The position numbers and the translations under genes are program-made. Shown piece by piece: positions 53,436-61,303 of a DNA stretch of 64,000 nucleotides (position 1 is its first letter; each line of letters starts with the position of its first letter). The DNA comes from Candidatus Pseudomonas phytovorans (lineage in GTDB: Bacteria; Pseudomonadota; Gammaproteobacteria; Pseudomonadales; Pseudomonadaceae). The notes beneath the pieces were generated by a model that had not been told where the DNA came from, did not search any database, and saw only the letters and a list, made by a program, of their open reading frames with translations. Location: the NCBI GenBank assembly GCA_029202525.1, contig CP119325.1, forward strand, positions 447,001 to 511,000, read 5' to 3'.

Positions 53436-54359
53436 ATGCCAGCATTCAAAGGAAAAAACCTGCGCTCCGGCGACTTAGCCGAGCAACTGGGAACATTACT
53501 TCTGCAAAACCTTGCGCTGGTAGCACCTGTTCCACGTACAGAAGATGTAGGCGTGGATGTGGTCGCTACACTACTCGAAGACTTTGATAACCGCCGGTTC
53601 AAAGCAACGAACAGCTTCTACGTCCAAATTAAGTCGAGTTCCGTTGACTCAATCGAGTACAAAAACGAAGAAATTGAATGGCTCTTTGCTCTGGAGCTGC
53701 CGTTTTTCATTGCAAGGGTGAATAAATGCCAACTGCGGATCGAGTTATATTGCTGTCACGCCCTGCATGAGGCGTTCGTGGTCAATCAAGGTCGTAAGAC
53801 ACTGCGAATCGAATTCGGAAATGGCTCGAAAGCCGACGAAATCATGGCTCCAGACGCCGTGGTGAATGTCGGCCCACCAGTGTTCTCTTGGTCCATGGAT
53901 GACGTCGACAAGGTCACCGATCTACGTAGCAAATTCAGCGCAGTATGCAAGGCCCACATAGAGGTTGCGAAGCTATCCATGGAGTTGCGTCGCGTCGGAC
54001 GTGTAGAGACTCTTATCTGGAAAGAGAAAGAAATGCCGGTGGTGATGGGGTTCAGGTCAATTGATCCACACACACGTGAAAAGATTCAAGACATCAGTAA
54101 TATTGCCATCCCATATTTGGTTCCCTTTCTGGATCTTTGCGTACGGTATGAAGATGATTATTGGCTGGATGAGATACTTCGTCTGACGCAAGAGCGCAGG
54201 CTGCTGCTATATACGTCTAGAACGAAGCCGGAGTCACCAGATACTGAAGTTCCAATGCCTGAAGAGTTTCAGTTTATTTTGAAGCGCCGGGCGGAAGATG
54301 CCGTGATCATCGAACGGTACCTGAAGGAGCACGAGATAAAGTTTGGTGAAAAGGAATGA
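53436..54359 (+). CDS. DUF4365-like PD-(D/E)XK nuclease family protein
   Basis: A 307-residue protein. The N-terminal 70 residues carry a nuclease-like signature: E16 in GDLAEQLGTLLL, D41 in DVGVDVVATLL and QIK at 64-66 in FYVQIKSSS, the E-D-QXK order of Mrr/DUF4365-type enzymes. The C-terminal 230 residues are unrecognised and helix-rich. It stands alone between gene-free stretches, without a methylase, so it could be an orphan restriction or defence gene. The ATG follows CAGGGAAAAGAA; codons upstream in frame lack support. Confidence 0.65.
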   Translation: MPAFKGKNLRSGDLAEQLGTLLLQNLALVAPVPRTEDVGVDVVATLLEDFDNRRFKATNSFYVQIKSSSVDSIEYKNEEIEWLFALELPFFIARVNKCQLRIELYCCHALHEAFVVNQGRKTLRIEFGNGSKADEIMAPDAVVNVGPPVFSWSMDDVDKVTDLRSKFSAVCKAHIEVAKLSMELRRVGRVETLIWKEKEMPVVMGFRSIDPHTREKIQDISNIAIPYLVPFLDLCVRYEDDYWLDEILRLTQERRLLLYTSRTKPESPDTEVPMPEEFQFILKRRAEDAVIIERYLKEHEIKFGEKE

Positions 54360-54462
54360 TGTACGCTCTCCGCTCTAGCTCGTTTAGCACTGAAGAAGGA
54401 ATTTCTTGAGCACGACTGGCGAACCCGTGCATTGCACCGTTCGCACCAACACACATCGAAGC

Positions 54463-54705
54463 ATGAGAAGCACGGAGAGACTACAGCAGGCTGAAGCTCG
54501 CTACCGCGCTGCAACTGAAAGCGGCGGTCGGTACAAAGCTAGGGAGAACGGCCCAGTTATGCGTGCGGTAACAGCCGAGATCAGACTCACCGACCAGAAG
54601 CGTGGCGGTGGCGAAACGGCCATCCGTAGCGCCTCGGGTCAGGTCAACCATAGCCGTCTGGCCAGCGGTTATTTTTCATTACAGGTCGGTACCACCACGG
54701 CCTGA
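54463..54705 (+). CDS. Possible small hypothetical protein
   Basis: An 80-residue basic frame (STERLQQAEARYRAATESGGRY) with an N-terminal helical part. No domain and no good ribosome-binding site. The downstream double hairpin terminator gives some support that a transcript ends here. Confidence 0.35.
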   Translation: MRSTERLQQAEARYRAATESGGRYKARENGPVMRAVTAEIRLTDQKRGGGETAIRSASGQVNHSRLASGYFSLQVGTTTA

Positions 54706-54751
54706 GTCTGCACCTCCAGACTGTAGGATCGGCTAAGATTCCACACAAGAA

Positions 54752-54812
54752 TAGCCCCCGCGCGCCCCGCAGATTTTCATGATCTGCACTGCGTACATGG
54801 GGGTTAGTTTTT
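54752..54812 (+). terminator. Nested hairpin ending in a U-run
   Basis: An outer stem TAGCCCCC/GGGGGTTA encloses an inner GCAGAT/ATCTGC hairpin, and GTTTTTG follows. It could terminate the small upstream frame or be the 3' part of a small RNA. Confidence 0.55.
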
Positions 54813-54952
54813 GTGCTCTCAAGCAGCTATTCTTCTGCCAGAATTTATCCGCCGATGACTAGGTCCGCTGCCTGGCCTGCGCGGATCAACCCTGAATTGC
54901 TCTGTCGATTAGTCCAAGCACTCTCAAATCTGTGCGATGCGCTAGGCCCCTT

Positions 54953-55010
54953 GTAAACCACTTTTTTCACTGTTAACCAACGTGGTTTACAGTGAAAAAA
55001 AGTGGCTTAC
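54953..55010. repeat. Long near-perfect inverted repeat
   Basis: Arms of 21 and 22 bases (GTAAACCAC-T6-CACTGT and ACAGTG-A7-GTGGCTTAC) differ by one substitution and one extra A, around a 15-base loop that itself holds AACCA/TGGTT. The left end can alternatively pair perfectly with GTGGTTTAC in the loop. It starts 22 bases past the stop of the minus-strand gene; no U-run follows on either strand, so it is not a standard terminator. Confidence 0.7.
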
Positions 55011-55032
55011 ATCGACGTCATGCTCCATGGGC

Positions 55033-55947
55033 TTACCGCCTTAACAGATCTCCCAGGACCTCCCTGGCAAGCTCTACCCTCGCCATATTTCGGACCGCCC
55101 GATCGGCCGGCGTATTGATGAGGCGCTCGAATCCATCCGGGTCGAACTGGATTTCTTGCCGATAGATTTCGACTGGGCCACTCCTTCGCTTTTGCGACAG
55201 CACTAATCTCATGCTCTCGCTCAAGCCTGATGTCTCACTACCCCGGATGATTCGGTGCTTGATAAAGCTCATCTCAAGGTCGAGATAGCCGCCCCTGGTC
55301 CCTGCAGATGCGCTTGGGAACAATCGCCCGTCCTCGTTGATCGCCGCCTCTGGTACATGGGTCTTGATAGCGTTGGCCAGCTCAAGATTCTTGCTCACCC
55401 TCTGGGCAAAAAGGGGAGTCGCGTCCGACATGTAGGCAAAAATCCAGGGAACATTGCGTAATGTCGCGCCAGTGTAGAGATACCCCTGTTCAGCCTTATA
55501 ACGCTCCAGCATGCCGCCCAAAGCCTTCTTGGAAAGCACCACTTGGGTTTGCTTCTCTAGGATGTAAACGACGCGGTCAAATTGCTCAATCAAGAGGTGG
55601 ACAATTTTCCGCGGAACCCCATCAAACCTTGCTTTACGGTCCGTTTTCTCGTGCTGGCGTGGATTGAAATAAGGGCAGTTGTCACGGGCCTCGGTATCAA
55701 TCGGACCAATCCCATGGATACCGGACGTAGTGTGCCTCCCAAACGGATTCTTAACGTTGGGCGGTAACTGGTATAGCCCCATCAGCTGAATTGGATTGTC
55801 GCACCGAGGGCAAACCGCGAATTGCGCGAGCTTGTCGCCACTCCTTGGTTGATACCAAGGTGCCCTTCGGAGGGTATCTAACTCGAATGCATCCTTGTCG
55901 ATGGGTTTACCGCCCGTGTCTTGGGCGTGGAGCTTGTACTCGTTCAT
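55033..55947 (-). CDS. Hypothetical island protein with zinc-knuckle-like CPRC
   Basis: A 304-residue soluble protein, unrecognised. Near residues 46-49 it has CPRC and later DNCPYFNP, so metal binding is possible. It follows the winged-helix gene on the same strand with 125 bases between and is likely part of the same unit. Confidence 0.6.
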   Translation of the reverse strand: MNEYKLHAQDTGGKPIDKDAFELDTLRRAPWYQPRSGDKLAQFAVCPRCDNPIQLMGLYQLPPNVKNPFGRHTTSGIHGIGPIDTEARDNCPYFNPRQHEKTDRKARFDGVPRKIVHLLIEQFDRVVYILEKQTQVVLSKKALGGMLERYKAEQGYLYTGATLRNVPWIFAYMSDATPLFAQRVSKNLELANAIKTHVPEAAINEDGRLFPSASAGTRGGYLDLEMSFIKHRIIRGSETSGLSESMRLVLSQKRRSGPVEIYRQEIQFDPDGFERLINTPADRAVRNMARVELAREVLGDLLRR

Positions 55948-56072
55948 TGCCGTTGGGCCTCTCTAAATCAAGCCTCCCAGATGGTACTTACCCCTGCCTC
56001 GCGTGGACAGTCCGCCGACAGCAAGCTCAGCCTGAATGGTCCTGTGGTGACGATACCGGGTAGAGGACATGA

Positions 56073-56852
56073 TCAGCCTCTAATCGCGACGAATTCGTTA
56101 GCGGCCGCAACCTTTGCTTTGCTCGCCTTTGTAGGCTTTCCAGCTAGCCTCTCAGGGTTAAACGCTGGCCATCTATCGCCAAGCCCTCGGACCAAATAAC
56201 GATTGGTCCGATCCTGTTCCGTGTTCCCAGGTTCGTAGTAATCAGCTTGTTTGTACGAAATCAGCTCCAAGTGATACAGGCGATTCAACGAGCCCGGGAT
56301 CTGATGCATAGGCACGCCAGCCAACCTTGAGATGGTTGAGTAGTTGATGGTGGCGATGTTGAAATTGTCTTTGCTTCTGAACGCACAGATGACCAGGAAA
56401 ACCTTCAACGCATACAGGCTCAGCGCGCTGAACTCGAACTGGTGCAGCACCAGTAGCTGAGTCTTGCTTCCATCGTAAAGCCTAGATTTGGGCAGCTTCC
56501 CATGAAAGCGCTCCTCCCAGCCTGCCATCTGCAAAATCGTCCCTTCGCATAGAGGCTTGTCATATTTCTCAAGCAGCCCCGCTTCTACCAGGCGTTTGAG
56601 TGATCGAGCAACGATCGGCCTCGACAACCCGGATAGAGCAATCAATTTTGGGTATGTCGTTTTCACCTGCCCCGTGTAGTAGTCCGCAATCATGCACAAG
56701 CTGATGAAGAGCCTGAGGGCGCCAAGGCTCTTGTTTTGCTCCAGCTGACAGCGTTCACCATCTCCCAATCGGCTATCAAAGACGGCGACACCACCGCTTT
56801 GAATCCACTTGATGGGGAGCCGAGCAAAGTCAGCCTTGACTTGAGTCTTCAT
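56073..56852 (-). CDS. Winged-helix DNA-binding protein, possibly replication- or plasmid-like
   Basis: A 259-residue protein with a helix-turn-helix in KTTYPKLIALSGLSRPIVARSLKRLVEAGLLEKY (around residues 64-97) and a second HTH-like stretch in NYSTISRLAGVPMHQIPGSLNRLYHLELISY (around 168-198). Two winged-helix units in one protein recall plasmid replication initiators, but I see no decisive motif. It starts three bases after the stop of a 39-residue membrane peptide gene. Confidence 0.55.
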   Translation of the reverse strand: MKTQVKADFARLPIKWIQSGGVAVFDSRLGDGERCQLEQNKSLGALRLFISLCMIADYYTGQVKTTYPKLIALSGLSRPIVARSLKRLVEAGLLEKYDKPLCEGTILQMAGWEERFHGKLPKSRLYDGSKTQLLVLHQFEFSALSLYALKVFLVICAFRSKDNFNIATINYSTISRLAGVPMHQIPGSLNRLYHLELISYKQADYYEPGNTEQDRTNRYLVRGLGDRWPAFNPERLAGKPTKASKAKVAAANEFVAIRG

Positions 56853-56855
56853 ATA

Positions 56856-56975
56856 TCAGCTCCGTTTCCATACGACGGCGACGACTGCCACCGAAAGGGT
56901 GATCACTGCACAAAGTGCCAAGTTAAGGGGATCCGCTGTGAGTGCGGCCGAAAAAATGGTGCTGAATGAATCCAT
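56856..56975 (-). CDS. 39-residue single-membrane-segment peptide
   Basis: The frame encodes MDSFSTIFSAALTADP followed by a strongly hydrophobic stretch (LNLALCAVITLSVAVVAVVW) and a basic end (KRS): one membrane helix with the C-terminus predicted inside. GGAG lies about nine bases before the ATG. The stop TGA is followed by TAT and then the ATG of the winged-helix gene in the same frame, and the GGAG for that gene is within the end of this frame, so the two are coupled. Confidence 0.5.
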   Translation of the reverse strand: MDSFSTIFSAALTADPLNLALCAVITLSVAVVAVVWKRS

Positions 56976-57186
56976 GATGGAGGGCTCCGAAACCAGTGCA
57001 GAATCCATTTCACATCCTTCCCCCAACAGCATCTAGATGATCCATTATTGAAAAATCTCAAGCAAGCCCTTGTGATTCAAGGCCTTGAGCAATTTCTTAT
57101 TAGTTAATTTCAGCACGCCTTACCTGCAAAAAACCGCCTTCAAAAGTGCTAAAATGAATCAAAATCGTCGAATTGAAAGGTGCCGT

Positions 57187-57522
57187 ATGGTGGGTTTCAT
57201 TGAGCAAGATCTGGGGGAGAGGCTGAGAGCTTCCGAAGCGGTTCCTTACGTCAGGCGAATAGCTGGCGGCTACTTCGTGTTGGAGATTTCAACACCTGAC
57301 GGGGTGCATATCCTGCAGCGGCAACGAGGCGGTGATCGGGTCTTCAAGACTTTTGAAACGCTCCTCGGCCTACTCGCCAAGCAAGGCGTCATAGAGTTCG
57401 CCATTGTGCTGGACGAGGCAAAAGTCATTCCAGGAGGGCCACCGCCCCCCTGGCTGGCACGTCCCCAGCATGATCAGACGTCTCACGCATCTTGGCGGCA
57501 TGATTTCGATATACCTTTTTGA
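57187..57522 (+). CDS. Hypothetical protein of mobile-element type
   Basis: A 111-residue protein with a regular alpha/beta pattern (VPYVRRIAGGYFVLEISTPDGVHIL, then a helix KTFETLLGLLAKQGV). Not recognised. The ATG opening MVGFIEQDLG follows AAGGTG by six bases; two upstream ATGs in frame are less supported. Divergent from the winged-helix unit. Confidence 0.55.
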   Translation: MVGFIEQDLGERLRASEAVPYVRRIAGGYFVLEISTPDGVHILQRQRGGDRVFKTFETLLGLLAKQGVIEFAIVLDEAKVIPGGPPPPWLARPQHDQTSHASWRHDFDIPF

Positions 57523-57688
57523 GCTCTCTGCTCATTAGGTAGCGTAGAAAAGGCGTTTCATTCAGTGCAGACAGCAGTGAAGCGTGAAAAGTCATAACCT
57601 CGGGGCTCGGTCCGAAAAGCACAGCGAAAAAGGACGCACGGTTTTGGGTCGCGGCGACATCTTCGTTGTGCTTTGATGCCTAAGTGCT

Positions 57689-58006
57689 ATGTCGCATGAC
57701 TCCCGATGCAGGACCGAGACAATGGATGCAAAGGCAAGACTGGCTGTAAGCGCTGTGGGGATTTCACTCCTGATTGGATCAGTGCTGTGCGCCCACTCCA
57801 CTATCAGCTTGATTCTTTTCGCTTGGGACATGACTGGTGAGCTTGGCTTCCGAGAAGTCTTTGGCTACCTGGTCGCCACTACTGTAGCGAGCGGCTTGTC
57901 ATTTCTGACAATTCTCACGTTCATCGTGGTCGGCGCTTTGATAGCTGTAGCACCATGGGTTGAGTTCGATACCGGCGACGCATGCGCGGTCGCCAAGAAT
58001 CAATAG
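57689..58006 (+). CDS. Small membrane protein, hypothetical
   Basis: A 105-residue protein with two long hydrophobic helices (VGISLLIGSVLCAHSTISLILFAW and LVATTVASGLSFLTILTFIVVGALIAVA) joined by an acidic loop. Function unknown. A second in-frame ATG at 57722 after GGACCGAGA is an equally good start and would remove 11 residues. Confidence 0.5.
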   Translation: MSHDSRCRTETMDAKARLAVSAVGISLLIGSVLCAHSTISLILFAWDMTGELGFREVFGYLVATTVASGLSFLTILTFIVVGALIAVAPWVEFDTGDACAVAKNQ

Positions 58007-58066
58007 CCAGAGGCGTCAGCAAAGAAAATTTAGACCATCCTCCTCACCCAGGTACTGGGTCAATAG

Positions 58067-58095
58067 CTGTAACGCCCCCTTTCGGGGGCTTACAG
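58067..58095. terminator. Strong hairpin between convergent genes
   Basis: CTGTAA-C-GCCCC...GGGGGC-TTACAG forms a stem of about 11 pairs with a CTTTC-type loop. No U-run, but its position between converging genes suggests a barrier to transcription. Confidence 0.5.
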
Positions 58096-58152
58096 TTCAG
58101 CCTCGCATACGAATATTTATGTGGCAGAAGCCAGCGCCTTCCGCCCTCGATT

Positions 58153-59442
58153 TCAATCGAAAATTGGTCCGAGCCGCTTGCGATTCAACTCGCTCATAAA
58201 CAATCCATAGATGTGGTCGTATTCCTTGGCCTTCGTTTCGATCGCAGTAACCTTGTGGAACCGGAAGGATTTAGCAACGACGACGAGCCTAGCCGATGGT
58301 CCAAATGGGTTGTGAGCAAGCGTTTCCCTCCCGACAGGACCGTCTGCTGGGTCAGGATTCTCCGGAGGCACATAGGAAAGTAGGCTGGATTCGGGGAAAA
58401 GAACCACGTTTGTCCCTACCTCGCCCGTTTGGACAGAGGGGAACACCAGTCCATCCACGTACTTACCAAAACGCAACCGGAGGTATTCGAAAACAACCTG
58501 CGTGGACAGATAGCTCAACTCGTCGTTTCGTGCTTTAGGGCGAGACATCTTCTTGACCAAAGAGCCAAGGAAAGCCTTCCGATGCAGCGAGTCGCGGTAT
58601 CCCTCATCCAACATCGTAAGCTCTGGAGGCTCAGCTCGATCCAGTACGGTGAGGTCCAACAGCTTCAGTACGCTAATAGGGGTCAGGGCAGCGCTGACCA
58701 CGTGGTCGCCAGTGATAGAGCGGATTTCGCTGAGGCAGGTTTCCCGCTCAAACGCGCAGTACAGTGCAGAAATTCCGTTCGGGGTCATACGCTGACTGCT
58801 AGCAAGGCTCTTAGGCGTGGGGCCAAATTCTCCGGCTGGATCACCAATAATTTTCTCTGCCTGCTCCTGGTCCCGGGCAAGACGTGCCCGGTAAAGGAAC
58901 TGCCCCTCAGCAATGGTGCGAATCACTGCAGGTTTGAGCTCGCCGCTTTCGGTCACCAGCAGTGAAAAGACGGAGTCGAGAAACTCGCCAGCCCCCGTAT
59001 TGAAATAGCGGTGTTTGTAGTGAACATCGTTCACGAACGCCTTCCAGCGTTCCTCGTAAAAATTCTGCTCCAATGTACCGTCATCGCTATAGAAATGCGT
59101 TTCGTTGGCTTGATCATCAATGTTGAATTCACTCGGAACACCATCACACAGATCGTCAAAGTAGGGCTCTTCACCAAGATCAAACCACTCCGACAGAACG
59201 ACACCGATATCTGAGACGTTGATGAAGTCCGATCCACACTCGTACAGCAGGCCGAGCTCGTAGTGGGATAGGTCATCCTTGGTAGCGACGTTCTCTGCGA
59301 CGCGTTCATACACGTAGTCGAACAACCGCTGTGACTCGATGACTTGCCCATGACGGCTGCAGTACCTGCAGTTGGCTTCAGCCTCGGACGAGTCAAACAG
59401 CTTTTTCAGTGGAGCCGGTTTTACACAATCAACACAAATCAT
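58153..59442 (-). CDS. RES-domain protein with N-terminal zinc-ribbon (HEPN/RES type)
   Basis: A 429-residue protein. The N-terminus has CVDC at 3-6 and CRYC at 25-28, a zinc ribbon found at the start of RES proteins with an N-terminal extension. The C-terminal half is a RES domain: YRAR at 184-187, GPTPKSLASSQRMTPNGISALYCAFERETCLSEIR at 208-241, and TNVVLFPESSLL. RES enzymes of the Xre-RES toxin-antitoxin group break down NAD+. No antitoxin gene is adjacent, but the protein is divergent from the TIGR04255 operon. The ATG at the first CxxC follows AGG. Confidence 0.72.
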   Translation of the reverse strand: MICVDCVKPAPLKKLFDSSEAEANCRYCSRHGQVIESQRLFDYVYERVAENVATKDDLSHYELGLLYECGSDFINVSDIGVVLSEWFDLGEEPYFDDLCDGVPSEFNIDDQANETHFYSDDGTLEQNFYEERWKAFVNDVHYKHRYFNTGAGEFLDSVFSLLVTESGELKPAVIRTIAEGQFLYRARLARDQEQAEKIIGDPAGEFGPTPKSLASSQRMTPNGISALYCAFERETCLSEIRSITGDHVVSAALTPISVLKLLDLTVLDRAEPPELTMLDEGYRDSLHRKAFLGSLVKKMSRPKARNDELSYLSTQVVFEYLRLRFGKYVDGLVFPSVQTGEVGTNVVLFPESSLLSYVPPENPDPADGPVGRETLAHNPFGPSARLVVVAKSFRFHKVTAIETKAKEYDHIYGLFMSELNRKRLGPIFD

Positions 59443-59774
59443 AGGTGCTACCTGAGCCTTCTTTTCTAAGCCGTCTGCAGCTACAACGGCGCTTTTTATC
59501 CGGGTGGCAGATGCCGTGAATCTGACCCTTTGAACCGCTGGTAGAAGCACCTTTCCGCTCTGACGCTCCCTTCACGGTCGAAAATGAAAGAGACGAACGG
59601 TCACTCCCTGTGCTGACTGTAGCCAGATGGCGATTTCCGTGGGCATCAGCCGAATCCATACTCCCATCAGCAGACAACATGAGCTCGAACCGCATTTCGC
59701 AGCCCACCAGTCGTTTGCCAGTGTGTAAACCTACCTGTAAACTGTCAATCAAAGTGTCAAGCTGAGTAATCGAG
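59443..59774. promoter_or_regulatory. Divergent control region with 12-base-spaced repeats
   Basis: The 332 bases between the RES gene and the TIGR04255 operon should carry both promoters. Just before the operon TGTAAAC occurs at 59723 and 59735, and GTCAA at 59742 and 59754, each pair at a 12-base period. These could be operator half-sites, possibly for the HTH protein of the operon. No gene is supported in this stretch. Confidence 0.45.
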
Positions 59775-60608
59775 ATGGGAACGAAATACGCAAACGCCCC
59801 GGTCTACTTCACCATCGGCCAGGTGCGTCACAACACCCTGCTGTCGCTGAAGTCCTACCTTCCGGCGATCCAGGAGCGCATGCGAAAGGCTGGTTACCCT
59901 GATTTCAACAGCGCCCAGCAGATGCAGTTCTCTTTTGGCGCAGTTACTGGTGGTGATGACACGCAACCTTTCAAGCCGGGCGTTCAGCAGATCGAAAGCT
60001 ATACGTTCTCCAATCTCGAAGGCACCCAAGGCTTTCTGCTGGAACCGAGTGCGCTATCGTTCCGCTGCACCGAATACGAGACCTTTCCAGAATTCTATGC
60101 CGAGCTGGAACGAGGCCTGAAGATCTTGGAGGAAGCAGTCGATGGCCTGGCTTATTTTGAGCGCTTAGGCCTGAGATACCTTGATGCGGTTGTACCTGCA
60201 GAAGGGGAGACCTTGCAGCAGTATCTTGCTCGTGAGGTGTGGGGTACTCCTGCCTCACTAGACCTGGGGCAGGTATACCAGTTCGAAGGACAGCCGCTGA
60301 CGTATAACCACTCGTTTGCCGAGTCGTCGGCCACCATTCCTAACATTGGGCAGGTGGTGTCGCGGGTGATTGTCCAGAACAGCGAGCTGCGCTTCCCACC
60401 AGATCTATTGCCCGCCCCGCTCAAGATTGGTCATCGCTTCAGCGAGCTCAATGGACAGCATGCAACCGTCGACGTCGACGCCAGTTTTTCTGAGCGCCGA
60501 AAATACGATTCGGCTGAAATTAGAGATAGGTTCCAACACCTTCACGACCTCGTTAAGTTGTTCTTTAACGCGACCGTGACGGACCACGCACGGACAGCAT
60601 GGAGTTAA
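59775..60608 (+). CDS. TIGR04255-family protein
   Basis: A 277-residue soluble protein matching the sporadically distributed TIGR04255 family: the N-terminal strand-helix block PVYFTIGQVRHNTLLSLKSYLPAIQERMRKAGYP and the middle YFERLGLRYLDAVVP are family-like. The function is unknown. It is the first gene of a tight operon: only three bases separate it from the next gene. Confidence 0.75.
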   Translation: MGTKYANAPVYFTIGQVRHNTLLSLKSYLPAIQERMRKAGYPDFNSAQQMQFSFGAVTGGDDTQPFKPGVQQIESYTFSNLEGTQGFLLEPSALSFRCTEYETFPEFYAELERGLKILEEAVDGLAYFERLGLRYLDAVVPAEGETLQQYLAREVWGTPASLDLGQVYQFEGQPLTYNHSFAESSATIPNIGQVVSRVIVQNSELRFPPDLLPAPLKIGHRFSELNGQHATVDVDASFSERRKYDSAEIRDRFQHLHDLVKLFFNATVTDHARTAWS

Positions 60609-60611
60609 CCT

Positions 60612-61292
60612 ATGAACACGATGTATGCACCATCCCCAAGCCCGGGGCTGGCAGACCGATCCTTCAATGTCGCTAGTCGGCATCTCGAAGCTGAACGCGA
60701 GAAAGCCAAGAGCTCCACAGGAAGCACTGCGTTAGCTTGGGGCTATGGACTGACCGTTGCCTTCGCTTTGTGCATTGGCACCTTGGCACCGCAACCTCAG
60801 CCTCGTGAGAGCCGAGAAAGCAGGGAATTCAGAGCATCAATTCAAGGCAACGCCAAGCTTGAATCCGCAGTTGCTCCGAGGACAGCTGCAGAAGCGTTGT
60901 CTTATGTGCGCACCACTTTGAAACCAGCGGTGACTGAATTGGCATCGATCTTCGGAGTTTCGAGGCAGGCTATCTACAACTGGCAAGCCGGTGAGCACAT
61001 CTCAGAGGGCAACGAAGCTCTGCTCTACGAACTGGCCGCAGCCGCCGATCGTATCGTGGCCCACCCGCTCGCAGGACAAATGAACGCTAAGCGGAAGCTT
61101 CCAGGCGGTAGATCTCTATTTGAAGCCGTTGCCGGCGGCATGTCAGGTGTAGAGGCTGCTGGAAAACTCATCGCCATGGCTGAAAAGGAAGGCGCACAGC
61201 GCGCAGCCATGGATTCGAGACTGAAGAGCCGAAATCGGGCCGCCGTAGACCTCGCGTCGGTCGGCTCGCCGCATTTGAAAGACAGAGCATGA
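60612..61292 (+). CDS. Membrane-anchored helix-turn-helix protein
   Basis: A 226-residue protein with one predicted membrane helix at residues 38-60 (STALAWGYGLTVAFALCIGTL) and an HTH at about 104-127 (KPAVTELASIFGVSRQAIYNWQAGE) followed by a helix. The arrangement, a cytoplasmic DNA-binding domain after a membrane helix, suggests a sensor that regulates transcription from the membrane. It starts three bases after the TIGR04255 gene and 11 bases before the next gene. A second ATG three codons on is possible. Confidence 0.65.
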   Translation: MNTMYAPSPSPGLADRSFNVASRHLEAEREKAKSSTGSTALAWGYGLTVAFALCIGTLAPQPQPRESRESREFRASIQGNAKLESAVAPRTAAEALSYVRTTLKPAVTELASIFGVSRQAIYNWQAGEHISEGNEALLYELAAAADRIVAHPLAGQMNAKRKLPGGRSLFEAVAGGMSGVEAAGKLIAMAEKEGAQRAAMDSRLKSRNRAAVDLASVGSPHLKDRA

Positions 61293-61303
61293 GGTAGCAG
61301 TTG

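Noticed and set aside
59444..59752. 107-codon minus-strand frame between the RES gene and the TIGR04255 operon
   Set aside because: It starts with TTG, covers the expected divergent promoters and has no recognisable protein, so it is more likely a chance frame.
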